A stretch of DNA of 64,000 nt from positions 28,007,001 to 28,071,000 of the forward strand of contig NC_091676.1 of the NCBI RefSeq assembly GCF_042453785.1, written 5' to 3'. The notes under the pieces were generated by a model that was not told the DNA's origin, ran no database searches, and saw nothing but the letters and a program-made list of their open reading frames with translations. How positions within the stretch are numbered: the stretch's first letter is position 1; each line of letters starts with the position of its first letter. Of the stretch, positions 11,250 to 28,139 are shown in pieces. A program made the translations under genes and the position numbers. This DNA is from Malus domestica (taxonomy: Eukaryota; Streptophyta; Magnoliopsida; Rosales; Rosaceae).

Positions 11250-11689
11250 GAGTAAACTTCTCATAGATTCCTTGAAGTAAATTAGCTTTTGATTTCCCCT
11301 CCAAACTTTTCAATTGGATAATTAAGGACTCAAACTAATTTTTTTTAACCGATTTCCCCCTACTGTTAATTTTTTATTCATTCCATCTAAATTTATGTTA
11401 AATAGAAGCATGTGCACAACATATGAGGGCAATTCAATCGCTTTGTTCTTTAAAATAATTGAAAACTCTATATTTCTAAAATGTCGACCTATGCAAAATC
11501 TATGTTATTTTATACCTTTTATGTTTGAAAGTCTAGCGAAGTGACCATTTTTTCCTTAAAAGAGTCATTTAACGTTAATTTAGATGAAATTTATGAAAAA
11601 ATAATGGCAGGGAAAAATCAACAAAAAAAATAGTTTATGTCCTTGATTTTCCAATTAAAAATTTTGGAGGGGAAATAAGCAGTTTACCC
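11250..11689. mobile_element. Foldback MITE with long TIRs (Mutator-type, 9-bp target duplication)
   Basis: The first about 155 bp (GAGTAAACTTCTC..., including TTTCCCCTCCAAA) and the last about 130 bp are imperfect inverted repeats. The element is flanked by perfect 9-bp copies of TCATTATTA (11241-11249 and 11690-11698). There is no coding capacity. Confidence 0.8.
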
Positions 11690-11809
11690 TCATTATTAAG
11701 ATGTGAGAGATAATGAGGATGTGGGAGATGTAGGGTTAAAGACTAGACCGTATCGCCCAAAATTTTACTACGAATTCGTTATCCTTGACAGACTTTACCT
11801 ATGAAATAA

Positions 11810-11953
11810 AAGAAAACTACCGAAAAGTTCAAAAAAACTTTAGTTTTAATGAAAAATAACAAATAAAAGTGTAGTGAATAGTACCAGAAAAAGGTAAAAA
11901 TGTGTTTTTTCATTAAAAATAAACAGTACCGGAAATGTTTCGTTAAAACTCCC
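11810..11953 (-). mobile_element. Mutator-type MITE, copy 2 of 4
   Basis: Same family as 27414-27557, in reverse orientation. Perfect 9-bp target duplications ATGAAATAA at 11801-11809 and 11954-11962. Confidence 0.85.
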
Positions 11954-12441
11954 ATGAAATAATGATGGCAAATGAAGGAACCAAACCAACGGATGATGGT
12001 AAGAGAAAAAAACCATACGGGGCAAATGTGATCGATGAAACTATTGTACATGACGAGACAAGAGAGCAACTTTTTTCTTTCAAGTCGTAACAAATACTCA
12101 TTCAAAAGAAACTAACACAACGGAGAAATACAAATTTAGAACTTCGGATAAACATTAGTCGCATTTACTAATGAATAGTCGGACAATTATAGATCTACCC
12201 AAAAACACTTCAGATATGACAGTAAAAAATCAAACCAAAAAGGTACACCAGGCCATTGATAAGACGACCGCTTCGAGTCCGATGAATGCTACAAAAATCG
12301 ATTGATGCGTCCCAATAATCTCAGGCGCCTAAATGGCTGAACAATGTCAAAAGAACAACAGTTAGAGATCCAAATGTGCTTACACAAAACGCACAAACAA
12401 TACACAAGAAGGTTTTATAAATTTATTCGAGGAAAGTTATT

Positions 12442-18698
<6,257 letters not shown>

Positions 18699-18845
18699 TG
18701 TAGCGATTCAGTACTAGAGCGGGGAGCGTTGAGTGAGAGGAGGCTTTTCTGGGGTTTTTGTGTGGCAATGGATGTGGAAGCTAGCTAGGGTTTGCAAATG
18801 GGTATTAAAACATTTGAATCCGTTATAGGCCGGTCGGGTCGGGAT

Positions 18846-20308
18846 TAGGATAGGCAATCTTACCTAATTTATCCATAATCGTTTATGTTCATGCCTACAT
18901 AATCGTTTACCTGTTGGTTAATTGCCTAAACGGTTATATACATACTCATAATCTTTTATAAATGGTTAACCATATCCATATTTGCATACTCATTTAACTA
19001 CAATCGCTTAATACCTATTTATCATTTTTAACCCGTTTATCTTTTTTTTTTTTTACCATTATCCCTTTTCACCCGTTTATATGTTTTTTAACAACTTGAA
19101 AATTAAAAAAAAAATTGTCCATAATTTTCTTTTTTTTGACAATTAAACACCGTTATAGTTACATTCATCATACATTTCAGTATTTTAATTTTTGAAGTCC
19201 TTATATCATTCTAATAATTGAAATAATAGTTTACGAACGATATTTTTAACTGTTACCAATGAAGGTAATATAATATTTGCTAAGTATTCTTGGGTTACGA
19301 AAACTGTTTAGAAGACAGTATTCTTGGGTTATTTAACCCATAATGTAAGGTATTAACATAATATATATAATGAGCTACATTATATTATAATTAGCTATAT
19401 AAACCATGCACTATAGTCAATAGCATTGATGTAAGTTTTGTCTGATAAAGAACATGGTTTGTGTTAATTTTACGTGTTAGAGTTATGTAAAAATATAGAG
19501 AATAATCTAAATGATGACTTTGAGGTACGCCTTGAATTGTTTCCTTAAAGTGTTATTTACCCCCACTCGAATGAGTTTGCTAAAGGGTTCTTGGCAAATC
19601 ACTTTCAGGATACAACAAAGTATGGAATATTCGATTAGCAAAACCGAATTGTATTCCCTTAGAAATAACTAGAAAGAAATTGTATGAACATGATAGAGAG
19701 AGAAGAGAGAGCAAAGAAATTATGTATACAACAAATTTCTAAATGATTTTCTCTTCTTCCAATGTTATCAATATATAGAGAGAATTGCACATGATTAAGT
19801 TAATTACAAATACATAACTTTTGAAGTCATATTAGTTCTAGAGGTCATGTCTGTTTGAACATATACAAAGTATTATCCAAAAGACATTTTAACGAGTATG
19901 CCTGATGGAGAGCACCAATAACCTAAAGGCCATATTTGTTAGGAGAAGGATTACACTTGTTGACCATGAATCATGTCTTTTCGGCAACAATCAAAAGATG
20001 CAGCATTCAAATTGAAGAGATGTGATTGTTGGGTTAATAACACAACTTCCCATCCCATATCAAACAGCCCCATATATATAATTTTATTTTTAAAATATTA
20101 AACATTACATATATAAAATAAATGGGTAAACAGTTACCCGTTTATAATCGCGGTTAATACTCATAACTACCCATTTAAATTTCACTGGTAAACGGTTATA
20201 CCCATAACCGTTTATTTATCTAAACGGTTACCAATAACCATAACCGTGAAGTTTAAATGGGTGGGTAACCATGGTTACCCATAACCCTGGGTATTTTGCC
20301 CATCCCTA
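18846..20308. mobile_element. Non-autonomous hAT element upstream of LysRS
   Basis: The ends read TAGGATAGGCAA at the left and, in reverse complement, TAGGGATGGGCAA at the right, a typical hAT terminal pattern. They are flanked by 8-bp target duplications GTCGGGAT (18838-18845) and GTCGAGAT (20309-20316), one mismatch. Both subterminal regions carry many copies of TAACCGTTTA or its complement, probable transposase-binding repeats. The 1463 bp contains no transposase frame. Confidence 0.85.
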
Positions 20309-20717
20309 GTCGAGATAAGGTCGGGTCTGTGATGGGTTAGTGTCAATACCTTCCTTTATATTGGGTCAATGATGCACTCATTTTTCCTTCTCTCTTTCCG
20401 AACTTGCCGTCCAAAGTTTCACTTTTGAATATTTTGTTTTTTAGGTGGACCTTTCGATCAAGGTTGGAAAATATGTTATACGCTAGTCAGATGGCGAGTT
20501 TGAGCTTTTTGTATTGAGAATTTGAAAAAGTCAAAACATAAAACTTAAGCAATCGTGACATTGCCATCATCACAATCTAATACAGCAAAAATAAGAAAAA
20601 CCCAAAACTAGAAAACCAAATTCAAAAGTTTACTAATTCATATACGGGTTCTTTTTTAATAAGTTACCCAAAACACCCTTTAACTTAATTAAAAAAAAAT
20701 TAAAAACAATGGAAACA
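20309..20717. other. Intergenic, nothing recognised
   Basis: AT-rich DNA between the hAT element and a long LTR-like repeat; no open frame or RNA gene is supported. Confidence 0.4.
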
Positions 20718-21771
20718 TGTAACAACTAGTCCTTAATTTTACGATTTTATTAATTTTAAAGGAGTGAATGGACGAAAATACCCTTAGAGGCGAGATTGTT
20801 GACTTTCATTGACTAGCATTTCAAGACGCGTATGAGCTATTATTTTACCCCTAACCTCGAGGTAATCAAAGGTACGAACGAATAGGCATAGACGGAATCG
20901 AATTTGAAGTCACGATGAAGATCTTACGGAACTTTGAATCCGAAAAATACTTTTGTGAAAATTACTATTTTATATTTTATATTTTTATATTATTATTTTA
21001 ATATTTCTGATTTGCTATTTTAAATATTTTAATAATTTATTTTTGGCTATGGAGCCCACACATCTCAAAACTCTCCACTCTCTCTTTGCCGTGTGTATCT
21101 TATCCTTCTTCCCTCAATCTCTCTCGTCCCTGTAATCTTTCTCAGTTCTTTATTACCCTATCACTCACCCTCCCTCTCTGAGAACCACAACATACCACCA
21201 GCGCCACATCGTCGTCACTCTGGCGAGCACCATCACAAACCCCACCTGACCACCTATGTCAGGAACTTAGAACCCTGGACTGGACACCCTCTCTCTCCAC
21301 AGTGGCGCTGCCACTATTCACAAAAATTCCTCCGGTGAGTTCTCATCGTCCCCAGCAAAGGTAAGTCCCCAAAACCCCCCAAGATCTTCATAGATCGTGC
21401 TTAGGAGTACAATTAAGATGTTTTTAAGAAGTTTTAGTGTTGTTTGGATGCAGAAATACCACAGGAAAACTTCCCCAATTTTCCGGTGAAGGACCCATGT
21501 GTTTGCATGCTATTTCCAGCCAACTTCGGCCACGACCCAGCCTTTTTTTGGTACGAATCTCTTCTCCTCACTCGAAGCTTCATTTCCATAGGTTGAACGT
21601 CAATTTTGGTTAAGAATCGAGCTTGAACAAAGCTCATGAAGTTTCTTGGCCAAACTCGGCCCAATCCGGCCTTCTTCTTCGTTGGGTCCTATAACATCTC
21701 ACATCGACCAACAGAGACGGGATGATGTGCCTTATATGTACATGCCCACCTCCATATAGCATGAGGCCTTT

Positions 21772-21880
21772 TAGGAACTCACTGGTTTCGGGTTCCATTG
21801 GAACTCCGAAGTTAAGCGAGTTCGAGCAAGAGCTCTCCTAGGATGGGTGACCCATTGGGAAGTTCTCGTCTGAGTTCCCA
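21772..21880 (+). other. 5S rRNA-derived block in the Cassandra 5' LTR
   Basis: About 109 nt aligned to plant 5S rRNA, with the internal-promoter landmarks GAAGTTAAGCG and CCTAGGATGGGTGACC and a terminal stem TAGGAACTCA/TGAGTTCCCA. In Cassandra this block is thought to act as an RNA polymerase III promoter. It is not a ribosomal gene: it is embedded in an LTR and diverged at its start. Confidence 0.88.
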
Positions 21881-22114
21881 GAAACAAAACCGTGAGGGAA
21901 TGGTAAGCCCAAAACGGACAATATCGTGCTACGGCGGAGTCGAACTGGGATGTGACATAATGGTATCAGAGCCACTCTGTCGTTCTGTGCGAGTGTGCCG
22001 ACAAGGACGTCGGGCCCCTAAGGGTGGTGGATTGTAACATCCCACATCAACCAACGAAGTGGGGGTGATGTGCCTTATATGTACATGCCCACATTCATAT
22101 AGCACGAGGCTTTT

Positions 22115-22223
22115 TGGGAACTCACTGGCTTCGGATTCCATCGGAACTCTGAAGTTAAGCGAGTTCAGGCGAGAGCATTCCTAGGATAGGTGACCCGCTG
22201 GGAAGTTCTCGTGTGAGTTCCCA
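22115..22223 (+). other. 5S rRNA-derived block in the Cassandra 3' LTR
   Basis: The same 109-nt block in the second LTR. Its closing stem TGGGAACTCA/TGAGTTCCCA pairs perfectly, unlike the 5' copy. The TIR insertion begins 16 bp downstream. Confidence 0.88.
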
Positions 22224-22238
22224 GAAACACCTCTGTGA

Positions 22239-22533
22239 GGTACCGTTTGGTACATGGGACTGGACGGAACGAAGTGGGATGAGGCATTCCGTCCGATGTT
22301 TGTGCGCCTAAAACGGGTGGAACGCGCTGTTCCACATGATGAATTTTGGGTGAATTTTCGTTCCGCCTCACCCCCTGGAACGACTCGTTCCACATCCATA
22401 GAACACAAAATTATAACCTTTCCGTCTCCTTCTCATTCCTCCTTGTTTCCATCCGAGGGCATCTTTGCTCCCTTTCCATTCCATCCCGTCCTGTCCCTTC
22501 CCGTCTCGTCTTGTATGCATACCAAACGATACC
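22239..22533. mobile_element. Small TIR element inside the Cassandra 3' LTR
   Basis: Inverted ends GGTACCGTTTGGTA and, in reverse complement, GGTATCGTTTGGTA, with a 3-bp duplication TGA on each side (22236-22238, 22534-22536). Comparison with the uninterrupted 5' LTR confirms the boundaries. A 3-bp duplication fits PIF/Harbinger, although that family prefers TWA. The ORFs across it are not protein-like. Confidence 0.75.
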
Positions 22534-23509
22534 TGAGGGAATGGTAAGCTCAAATGTGACAATATCGTGCTACGGTGGAGTCGAACTGGGATGTGACAGG
22601 TCCAGCCGACCCGCAAGCCCAAACGGGTCAACCCAACCCAGGAGGAAAAAAAGGCCTAAGCCTAAACCTGGCCCAAGCCTGACCCAGTTCCGAAATGGGC
22701 TCAAAATATTCTTGGAATATTCCCTAGAATATTCCTAAAATATTCCCTGAAATTTGAAATTTTCTCGGAAACCCTCATATGTTAATTTCGATGCCTCAAG
22801 TCTATTTTTCACATCTATTTAGTGAAACTTTGAAGTTTTAACATAGTTGACTGGCTTGGCGTCTCGGTTGACTTTTTGAGTTGACCATTGACTTTCCCGT
22901 TGACGTTTTACTAAATTTGCCCGAAACCTCTCTTAGGGTAATTCGACTCCTGGTTCCAAATCCGCACTCCATTTTCCCAAATTCAATCATTTTAGTACGA
23001 TTTTACTAATTATTCCCTTTATGTGCTTAGGTGCTTTTGTTAGTGGCGATCTTGTCCTCCCTAGTTCGAATGGCTCTTCGGCGACGGAGTATTTGTGAGT
23101 GGACCCCTTCTTAAATTGCATGATTCTTTATTAAATGCTAGGCTTGCATTCATGAAAACATGATTTCATGATTTTACATTTTATGCATTATTTATGATTT
23201 ATTGAATTTACGTTTTATGAAACGTTATCAATTAATGGATTTACGCTTACGAAATATTACGAATTTACAAATATGTTTTATTATGACTTTGTGAATATGG
23301 TTTATGATAATAATTTGAGCTAGAACGCTCCTATGGATTTATGATGTGATGCTTTGAGCTTTTGAGCTCCGATGATTTGATATGAGAAATGTGATTTATG
23401 TTTTATGTGCTTGCTTAGTGGGTAATCATACAACACATACACACAACCTGGTATGTATATGTCTATGGCCATAGGACAGTTGATGAGTAGTGAGATATTT
23501 ATGACATAC

Positions 23510-23700
23510 TCCCAGCTTCACTGGCGAAACTAGTGTCAGACAACTTCACTAGCCACGGCTAATGTCAGTGTGTTATGTTATGTTTCTTCTCTGGCGTAAC
23601 CCAGAGTTGTACAACTTCACCTTCGGGTGATGGGACCTACCATATTTTTTCACTGGCGTAACCCAGTGTCGTACAGCTTCACCCTCGAGTGATGATTATG
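23510..23700 (+). repeat. Short imperfect repeats with hairpins
   Basis: Three to four units of the form CTCTGGCGTAACCCAGAG followed by GTACAACTTCACC and a GGTGAT-type end. Each unit can fold back on itself. They sit within the long LTR-like repeat. Confidence 0.65.
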
Positions 23701-24740
23701 CCTTCAGGAAACTATGATACCCCTAGTTGAGTACTTTATTATTTTGGATTTACGAAGGTTTTATGGATTTGCCTTTAGGCGACTATGTTATCATTACTGA
23801 GCATTGTTTTATACATACACGTTTTAGATGTTTTCATGGCACGTTAGGGTTTTCAGAAAAATCTAGTACGTGGTATTATATATATGTGTTTTCAAAATAG
23901 GGGTTTAGTATGTTCAAAAGAAAAATGGTTTTACTTAGTATTGTTATTATAAACTTTGGTCCACTCACCCTTTTGTTTTGTGCCCCCTTTAAGACTTAGA
24001 ATCGAGGCGTACGATCTCGACGTTAAGGCACACTCGTATCAGTAGCTTCAAGTTCCCCTCTCGGTGTAGGATCCACTTTCTTTGTAATCTCATTATTTTA
24101 TAATATTCCTTTCATACTATTCTTGATTAGTTGTATGCTCTGAGTGTCAAACCGCCTTGCCCACCTAGGTAGCTTCCTAACCCCTACCCGATTTTTCTCC
24201 ACATATTGGCTTAAATCACATCGATCTTCCACCACCTAGGCGGATTGTTAGAACATTGCCTATGAATTATTTCCTATGCAAGTTTTTATTTTGGCAAATT
24301 TTGGTCTTCTGCTTATACTATTGTTTTTTTTTTGTTGCGTAATTATTGTATTACTTGTTTACCTAAAGTCATTTTTTAGTTTACAAAAATACTATTAGGT
24401 TCTTGACATTTATCGCCTAGCCCAAAATTGACCATACAAGTTGAGTCTATTGTCTGATACTTCTAGGCGAATAAAAGATGGGAAATTTTATTTGAACTCA
24501 TGTAACATCTTTCTATACCCAACTTACTCTCTACATCTATATTATTTTTTATTAAAGAATTAATATCTCTTTAAACCCAAATTTTTTACCTAAACTACCT
24601 TCTTAAATCCAATTCAAAATGTAAATTTATCTTTACACCCAATTATAAATAAAATCTCTAATTGAATAATATTTTTTCAAAGAAGCTCGAAAATAAAAAC
24701 ATTACGCATCCTTAGCGCCCCCCTCCTCCTAGCATCTTCT

Positions 24741-24944
24741 ATGGCTACTGTTTTTTTTGCTACAAAACCAAGATATTTGCTCTCTTTACAAACCAAGACA
24801 CAGGTTCTCTCTCTCAACCAAACCAGTTACTTGGGTTGCTATCAACACCACCACAATAAATAACCCCCATCACCTTCTCTTATCAAACCAACTTTCCTCT
24901 CTGCAAATTTTTGTTCTTTCGAAAAAGAACAACTCCACTGTTAA
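24741..24944 (+). pseudogene. Exon-like gene fragment with a putative plastid-targeting start
   Basis: From an ATG the frame reads MATVFFATKPRYLLSLQTKT, Ser/Thr/Lys-rich like a chloroplast transit peptide, but stops after about 40 codons. The segment ends at a consensus donor GTAAGT (24945-24950). I do not recognise the parent gene. It lies within a TIR element and is probably a captured first exon with later frameshifts. Confidence 0.4.
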
Positions 24945-25216
24945 TGTAAGTTGTCATTGTTTGCCTGATCAATTGTTTTCTCAAAAATTTGAAGCACTCC
25001 TAGTTTTGGAACTAATTATCTGGGATTAAGCAATTCATCTTTTCCTTACTTTCTGATCAATTTGTTTCTACAATTTGTTGGATTATAATCAATGAGCTAA
25101 TTGATCGTTTAAATGGCTGAAGAAGTTAATTGTAAATTCTAATGAGAAGCTACAACCATTAGAAGCTGCAAAACTAAGTGCTTACAGATGCAAGTATAAG
25201 AAGAGCCATAAGACCA

Positions 25217-25290
25217 ACCAAACCAGCACGACAACAAATTGTCAAACAAGCACGGTAACAAATTGACAAACAAGCATGGCAACAAATCGA
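25217..25290 (+). repeat. Three-copy tandem repeat of about 24 bp
   Basis: Units of the form CAAACAAGCACGGTAACAAATTG are repeated three times with small changes, inside the TIR element. Confidence 0.7.
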
Positions 25291-25706
25291 ATCATACCTT
25301 AGTTAGAGAAATTAAAACTTCAAAATCATCATCCATCGATAAAAAAACTTATTTTTCTCTATAAGAGCTACTAGGATTTTAGCTAAAATGAACGTAGGAT
25401 AACAAGGAGTGATGTATGGTTTAATTATAGTAGGTGGGTTTATTGATACATTTTAGTTATATTTTTAATTCATCTTACATGGGTTTAAATAAAATTTCCT
25501 CCCATTATAACATTTTAAACCAATAACACGAGTCATGTAGAAAGGTGATTTTGTCGCTTATCTTTTAGAACTTGAACGTCCATGTTTCTCTTTTCTTCTT
25601 TCCTCCCTCTTAAGAATTACTTTGTATGCAAATTTTATTTCCAAAATTTTAAGTCTCATTATATTTATTTATTTTTGTTTGGAAATTGTTACGTTAGTAT
25701 TTGTTT

Positions 25707-25910
25707 TTTTTAAGGGAAACTACTGGTAGCAAGCCAAGATTATCCACCATTTCTGAGCTCAAAGAGGCTTTTAGAAATTTCACTCTACTCGTGATCACAG
25801 TCAAGTAAACTCACCAACTCGGAGCATCGAACCCCGGACCTCCCACATTTTTTTGTTTATTAAGGAGCCACAGTCCACCCTCACCAATGGGTCACTTGAT
25901 GTGGTTTACA
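25707..25910 (-). mobile_element. tRNA-derived SINE
   Basis: Read on the minus strand, it starts with an A-box-like CCCATTGGTGAGGG, then a B box GGTTCGATGCTCC, and ends in a short A tract. Perfect 13-bp target duplications TTAGTATTTGTTT lie at 25694-25706 and 25911-25923. The duplication and A tail support target-primed integration. Confidence 0.82.
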
Positions 25911-26795
25911 TTAGTATTTGTTTACCTAAAGTCATCTGTTAGTTTACAAAATTACTATTAGGTTCTTAACATTTTTGCAAGTTACTAACAAATTAATACA
26001 TAGGAGAAATTTCACGTATGACTTTCTAGACGTGCTGGCCTCTGCAGCACAATCACACCAAATGTAGGCTAGGTTGTATTATGTTTCACCCACTTCAAAT
26101 TGACTCCATAAGTTGAATTTATTGTTGCATACGTCTCGATGAATAGAAGAATTCCTCCTCCGGTATGCCGCCATAACATTATAAGTCAATAACGCGATGT
26201 CATCAATGGCGTAGAAGGTGGGATGTAGTCCATGGAGGTTTTCTATAAAGGTAGTGCTATCTATGCACTTATTTTTACTTCTCACACATCCCTCTCAATT
26301 TTCGGTTGTTCGAATCTAATGAGTTGGAGATGATCACTGACAAAAAATTAATAAGGCTGTATTCGAAGTAAAAATGGGTTTGTGAATAGAACTATTCTTT
26401 TTGTAAACTCATGCTTATAGCTTGCTCAATTTCAATAGAAATTATTATTTAATGTATATTTTATAGAGGATAGGTAATAAATAATACGTTTTATGCTAAA
26501 AATTATAAATTAGTTCTCTCTCCAATCTCTCTTTATCCTATTCTTTAAGGAAAAAGATCATTTACCCTATATAATTTAGCCTTTGTGCTTCTTACTCAAG
26601 AAAAGAAAAATAATTTCTTTAAATCCACAATTAAATCATTATCTCCGCAATTTCTTAATTTCCGTTGTGATTTTCCAATAAATGTCACCTTTGGTACTTT
26701 CTTAATCTCTTTATTATTTACTTATTCTTGATTTAATTAGTAGGTTAATTATTTATATGGTCCTTGAATTTATTGGTTAGGGTTATGATTTTGAG
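25911..26795. other. Intergenic; diverged duplicate of the 24.25-24.48 kb segment
   Basis: The stretch after the SINE (TTTACCTAAAGTCAT, then TTAGTTTACAAAA and ACTATTAGGTTCTT) also occurs at about 24358-24410, so the two flanks of the TIR element share a repeat. No gene is recognised. Confidence 0.5.
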
Positions 26796-27056
26796 TAGTG
26801 TTCTAAAACATGGCCTAGGAGCTAGACGGCGGTGTTCCGCCATGATTATCCCGAAATCATTTACTAAATCGGCAAAGCTATTAGGTGGCGTAAGTCAGAC
26901 ACCTAGGCGGGCTAAATGGTCGTTGGGCAGGCTAGATGGAAGTTGGACGGTCTGGGTGGCCTGGGAAAATACGATTGCCTACCTAGAAGCAGGTAGACAC
27001 TGGAAAACCTGGGCGCTATGTGTTTGACCGTCTACTCTAGGTGTGACGATGGTCTA

Positions 27057-27118
27057 CGAGAGAGAGAGAGAGAGAGAGAGGGAGGGAGAGAGAGAGAGAG
27101 TGTGTGTGTGTGTGTGTG
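27057..27118. repeat. (GA)n-(GT)n compound microsatellite
   Basis: About 20 GA units with GGGA interruptions followed by about 8 GT units. Confidence 0.9.
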
Positions 27119-27413
27119 AGTGAATATGCAATTGCAGATATGGTGATAAGTAGACGGCTGCAATGGTTTTTGCTTAGCAGCTTAAGGTTTTTTTTTTTTT
27201 TTTGAAAGTGAATCAGTGATTGGGAATCGGGATGGCTAAATACAAGTGTATTTGGTTTTTTTTTTTTTATTCTAATAGGATAATAAATGGATTAGATGAC
27301 TTTGCGTTTTTTGTTAGGATCCATTATGCCCATCTATAATAGACTTAACAATTCTATTTAATGTTAAAACAAGGAATGCAAGGCCCAACTTGCATTTTAT
27401 TTAGGGAACTTTA

Positions 27414-27557
27414 ACGAAAAGCACCCGGTACTGTTCACTTTAATGAAAAACCACATTTTTACACTAAAAAGTCAATCCTGGTACTATTCACTTTACCCTT
27501 TATTTTGTCCTTATCATTAAAACTCAAAGTTTTCAAGCCCTTTTCATTAGTTTTCCT
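27414..27557 (+). mobile_element. Mutator-type MITE, copy 3 of 4 (nested in the MULE)
   Basis: The best copy of the family: begins GGGAACTTTAACGAAAAG and ends CTTTTCATTAGTTTTCCT, inverted repeats of each other. Perfect 9-bp duplications TTTTATTTA lie at 27405-27413 and 27558-27566. Confidence 0.9.
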
Positions 27558-28139
27558 TTTTATTTATAGCCTTACAAAATGATACAAAACTAACAAAAAG
27601 AGTCTAAATTTTTACATATTTTCATACATATATTTTTTATCTTTTTAAGAAATAACATATTATTCAATGTTTATTTACATATTATATAGTAAATTTACTT
27701 AAATCCGCCTAGGCTGCCTAGACTCCCGCCTGGGCACCTAGGCGCCAGGCCCCAGTCCGCCGCTTGACTAGCGCTTAGCATTTTTTAAAACCTTGATTTT
27801 GAGAATAGTTTATATTATATTATTGTTCTTTTATATTGATTATTATATAAGTTTATATAAGAAAAAAATAAATAAACATATGATTTTATTGTACTATTTT
27901 CAGTTAGCCCACACAAAGAAAAAATCCTTAACTCCACCCTTGGATGTCATGTGATAAAGCTAAAACACAATTGCGCTAATTCGATAGAGATCTCTACACA
28001 ATAGCAAATTAAGTGTACGTAAGTAAGCCCTTATCCTGATATGCATGCTTAAATTTTTTTGAAACTTTTCAAACTAATGTAGTTTAAAAATAGTCGGTTA
28101 GTACTACAATATGGTGGTATTCCTCTTCATTTGTTGTTA

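Larger units (their letters stand above)
21690..22598 (+). mobile_element. Complete Cassandra TRIM retrotransposon, copy A
   Basis: The 5' LTR (21690-21957) and 3' LTR (22033-22598, holding a 295-bp insertion) both carry a 5S rRNA-like block. Between them lies a 75-bp internal region with an initiator-Met-type primer site (TGGTATCAGAGCCA, 21961-21974) and a purine tract before 22033. Perfect 5-bp target duplications GGTCC flank it (21685-21689 and 22599-22603). Cassandra elements are non-coding and depend on other retrotransposons for mobility. The 5' LTR begins TA rather than TG. Confidence 0.93.
20718..24150 (+). mobile_element. Truncated long LTR, probably Ty3/chromovirus type
   Basis: Starts TGTAACAACTAG and includes a segment with regular ACTGGCGTAACCCAGTG-type hairpin repeats and a GGTCCACTCACCC region near 23960, which I associate with long LTRs of rosaceous Ty3 elements. 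No gag or pol is attached and no right boundary or target duplication is found, so a solo or truncated LTR is inferred. A complete Cassandra element (21690-22598) is inserted in it. Confidence 0.4.
24480..25500. mobile_element. TIR element (about 1 kb) carrying an exon-like fragment
   Basis: The left end GGAAATTTTATTTGAACTCA and the reverse complement of the right end, GGAAATTTTATTTAAACCCA, are matching inverted repeats that continue for about 28 bp. No clear target duplication is seen, so superfamily is open. Inside is an exon-like segment (24741-24944), suggesting a Pack-type capture. Confidence 0.55.
26796..27793. mobile_element. Non-autonomous Mutator-like element
   Basis: Imperfect terminal inverted repeats (left AGTGTTCTAAAACATGGC, right complement AGGTTTTAAAAAATGC) are flanked by TGATTTTGAG direct repeats at 26786-26795 and 27794-27803, matching a 9- to 10-bp target duplication. 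The subterminal regions are rich in CTAGGCGG motifs. It contains a GA/GT microsatellite (about 27057-27118) and a nested MITE. No transposase is visible. Confidence 0.7.

Noticed and set aside
21772-21880. Functional 5S rRNA gene
   Set aside because: It is embedded in a Cassandra LTR with matching copies in the other LTR, a primer site and target duplications, and its 5' part departs from plant 5S.
22254-22547. Overlapping ORFs on both strands at the small TIR element (GTKWDEAFRPMF...)
   Set aside because: The region is a short insertion bounded by TIRs, and the ORFs cross its boundary into the LTR.
25730-25910. tRNA gene suggested by a GGTTCGA B box
   Set aside because: No cloverleaf can be drawn around it; A tail and 13-bp duplications identify a SINE.
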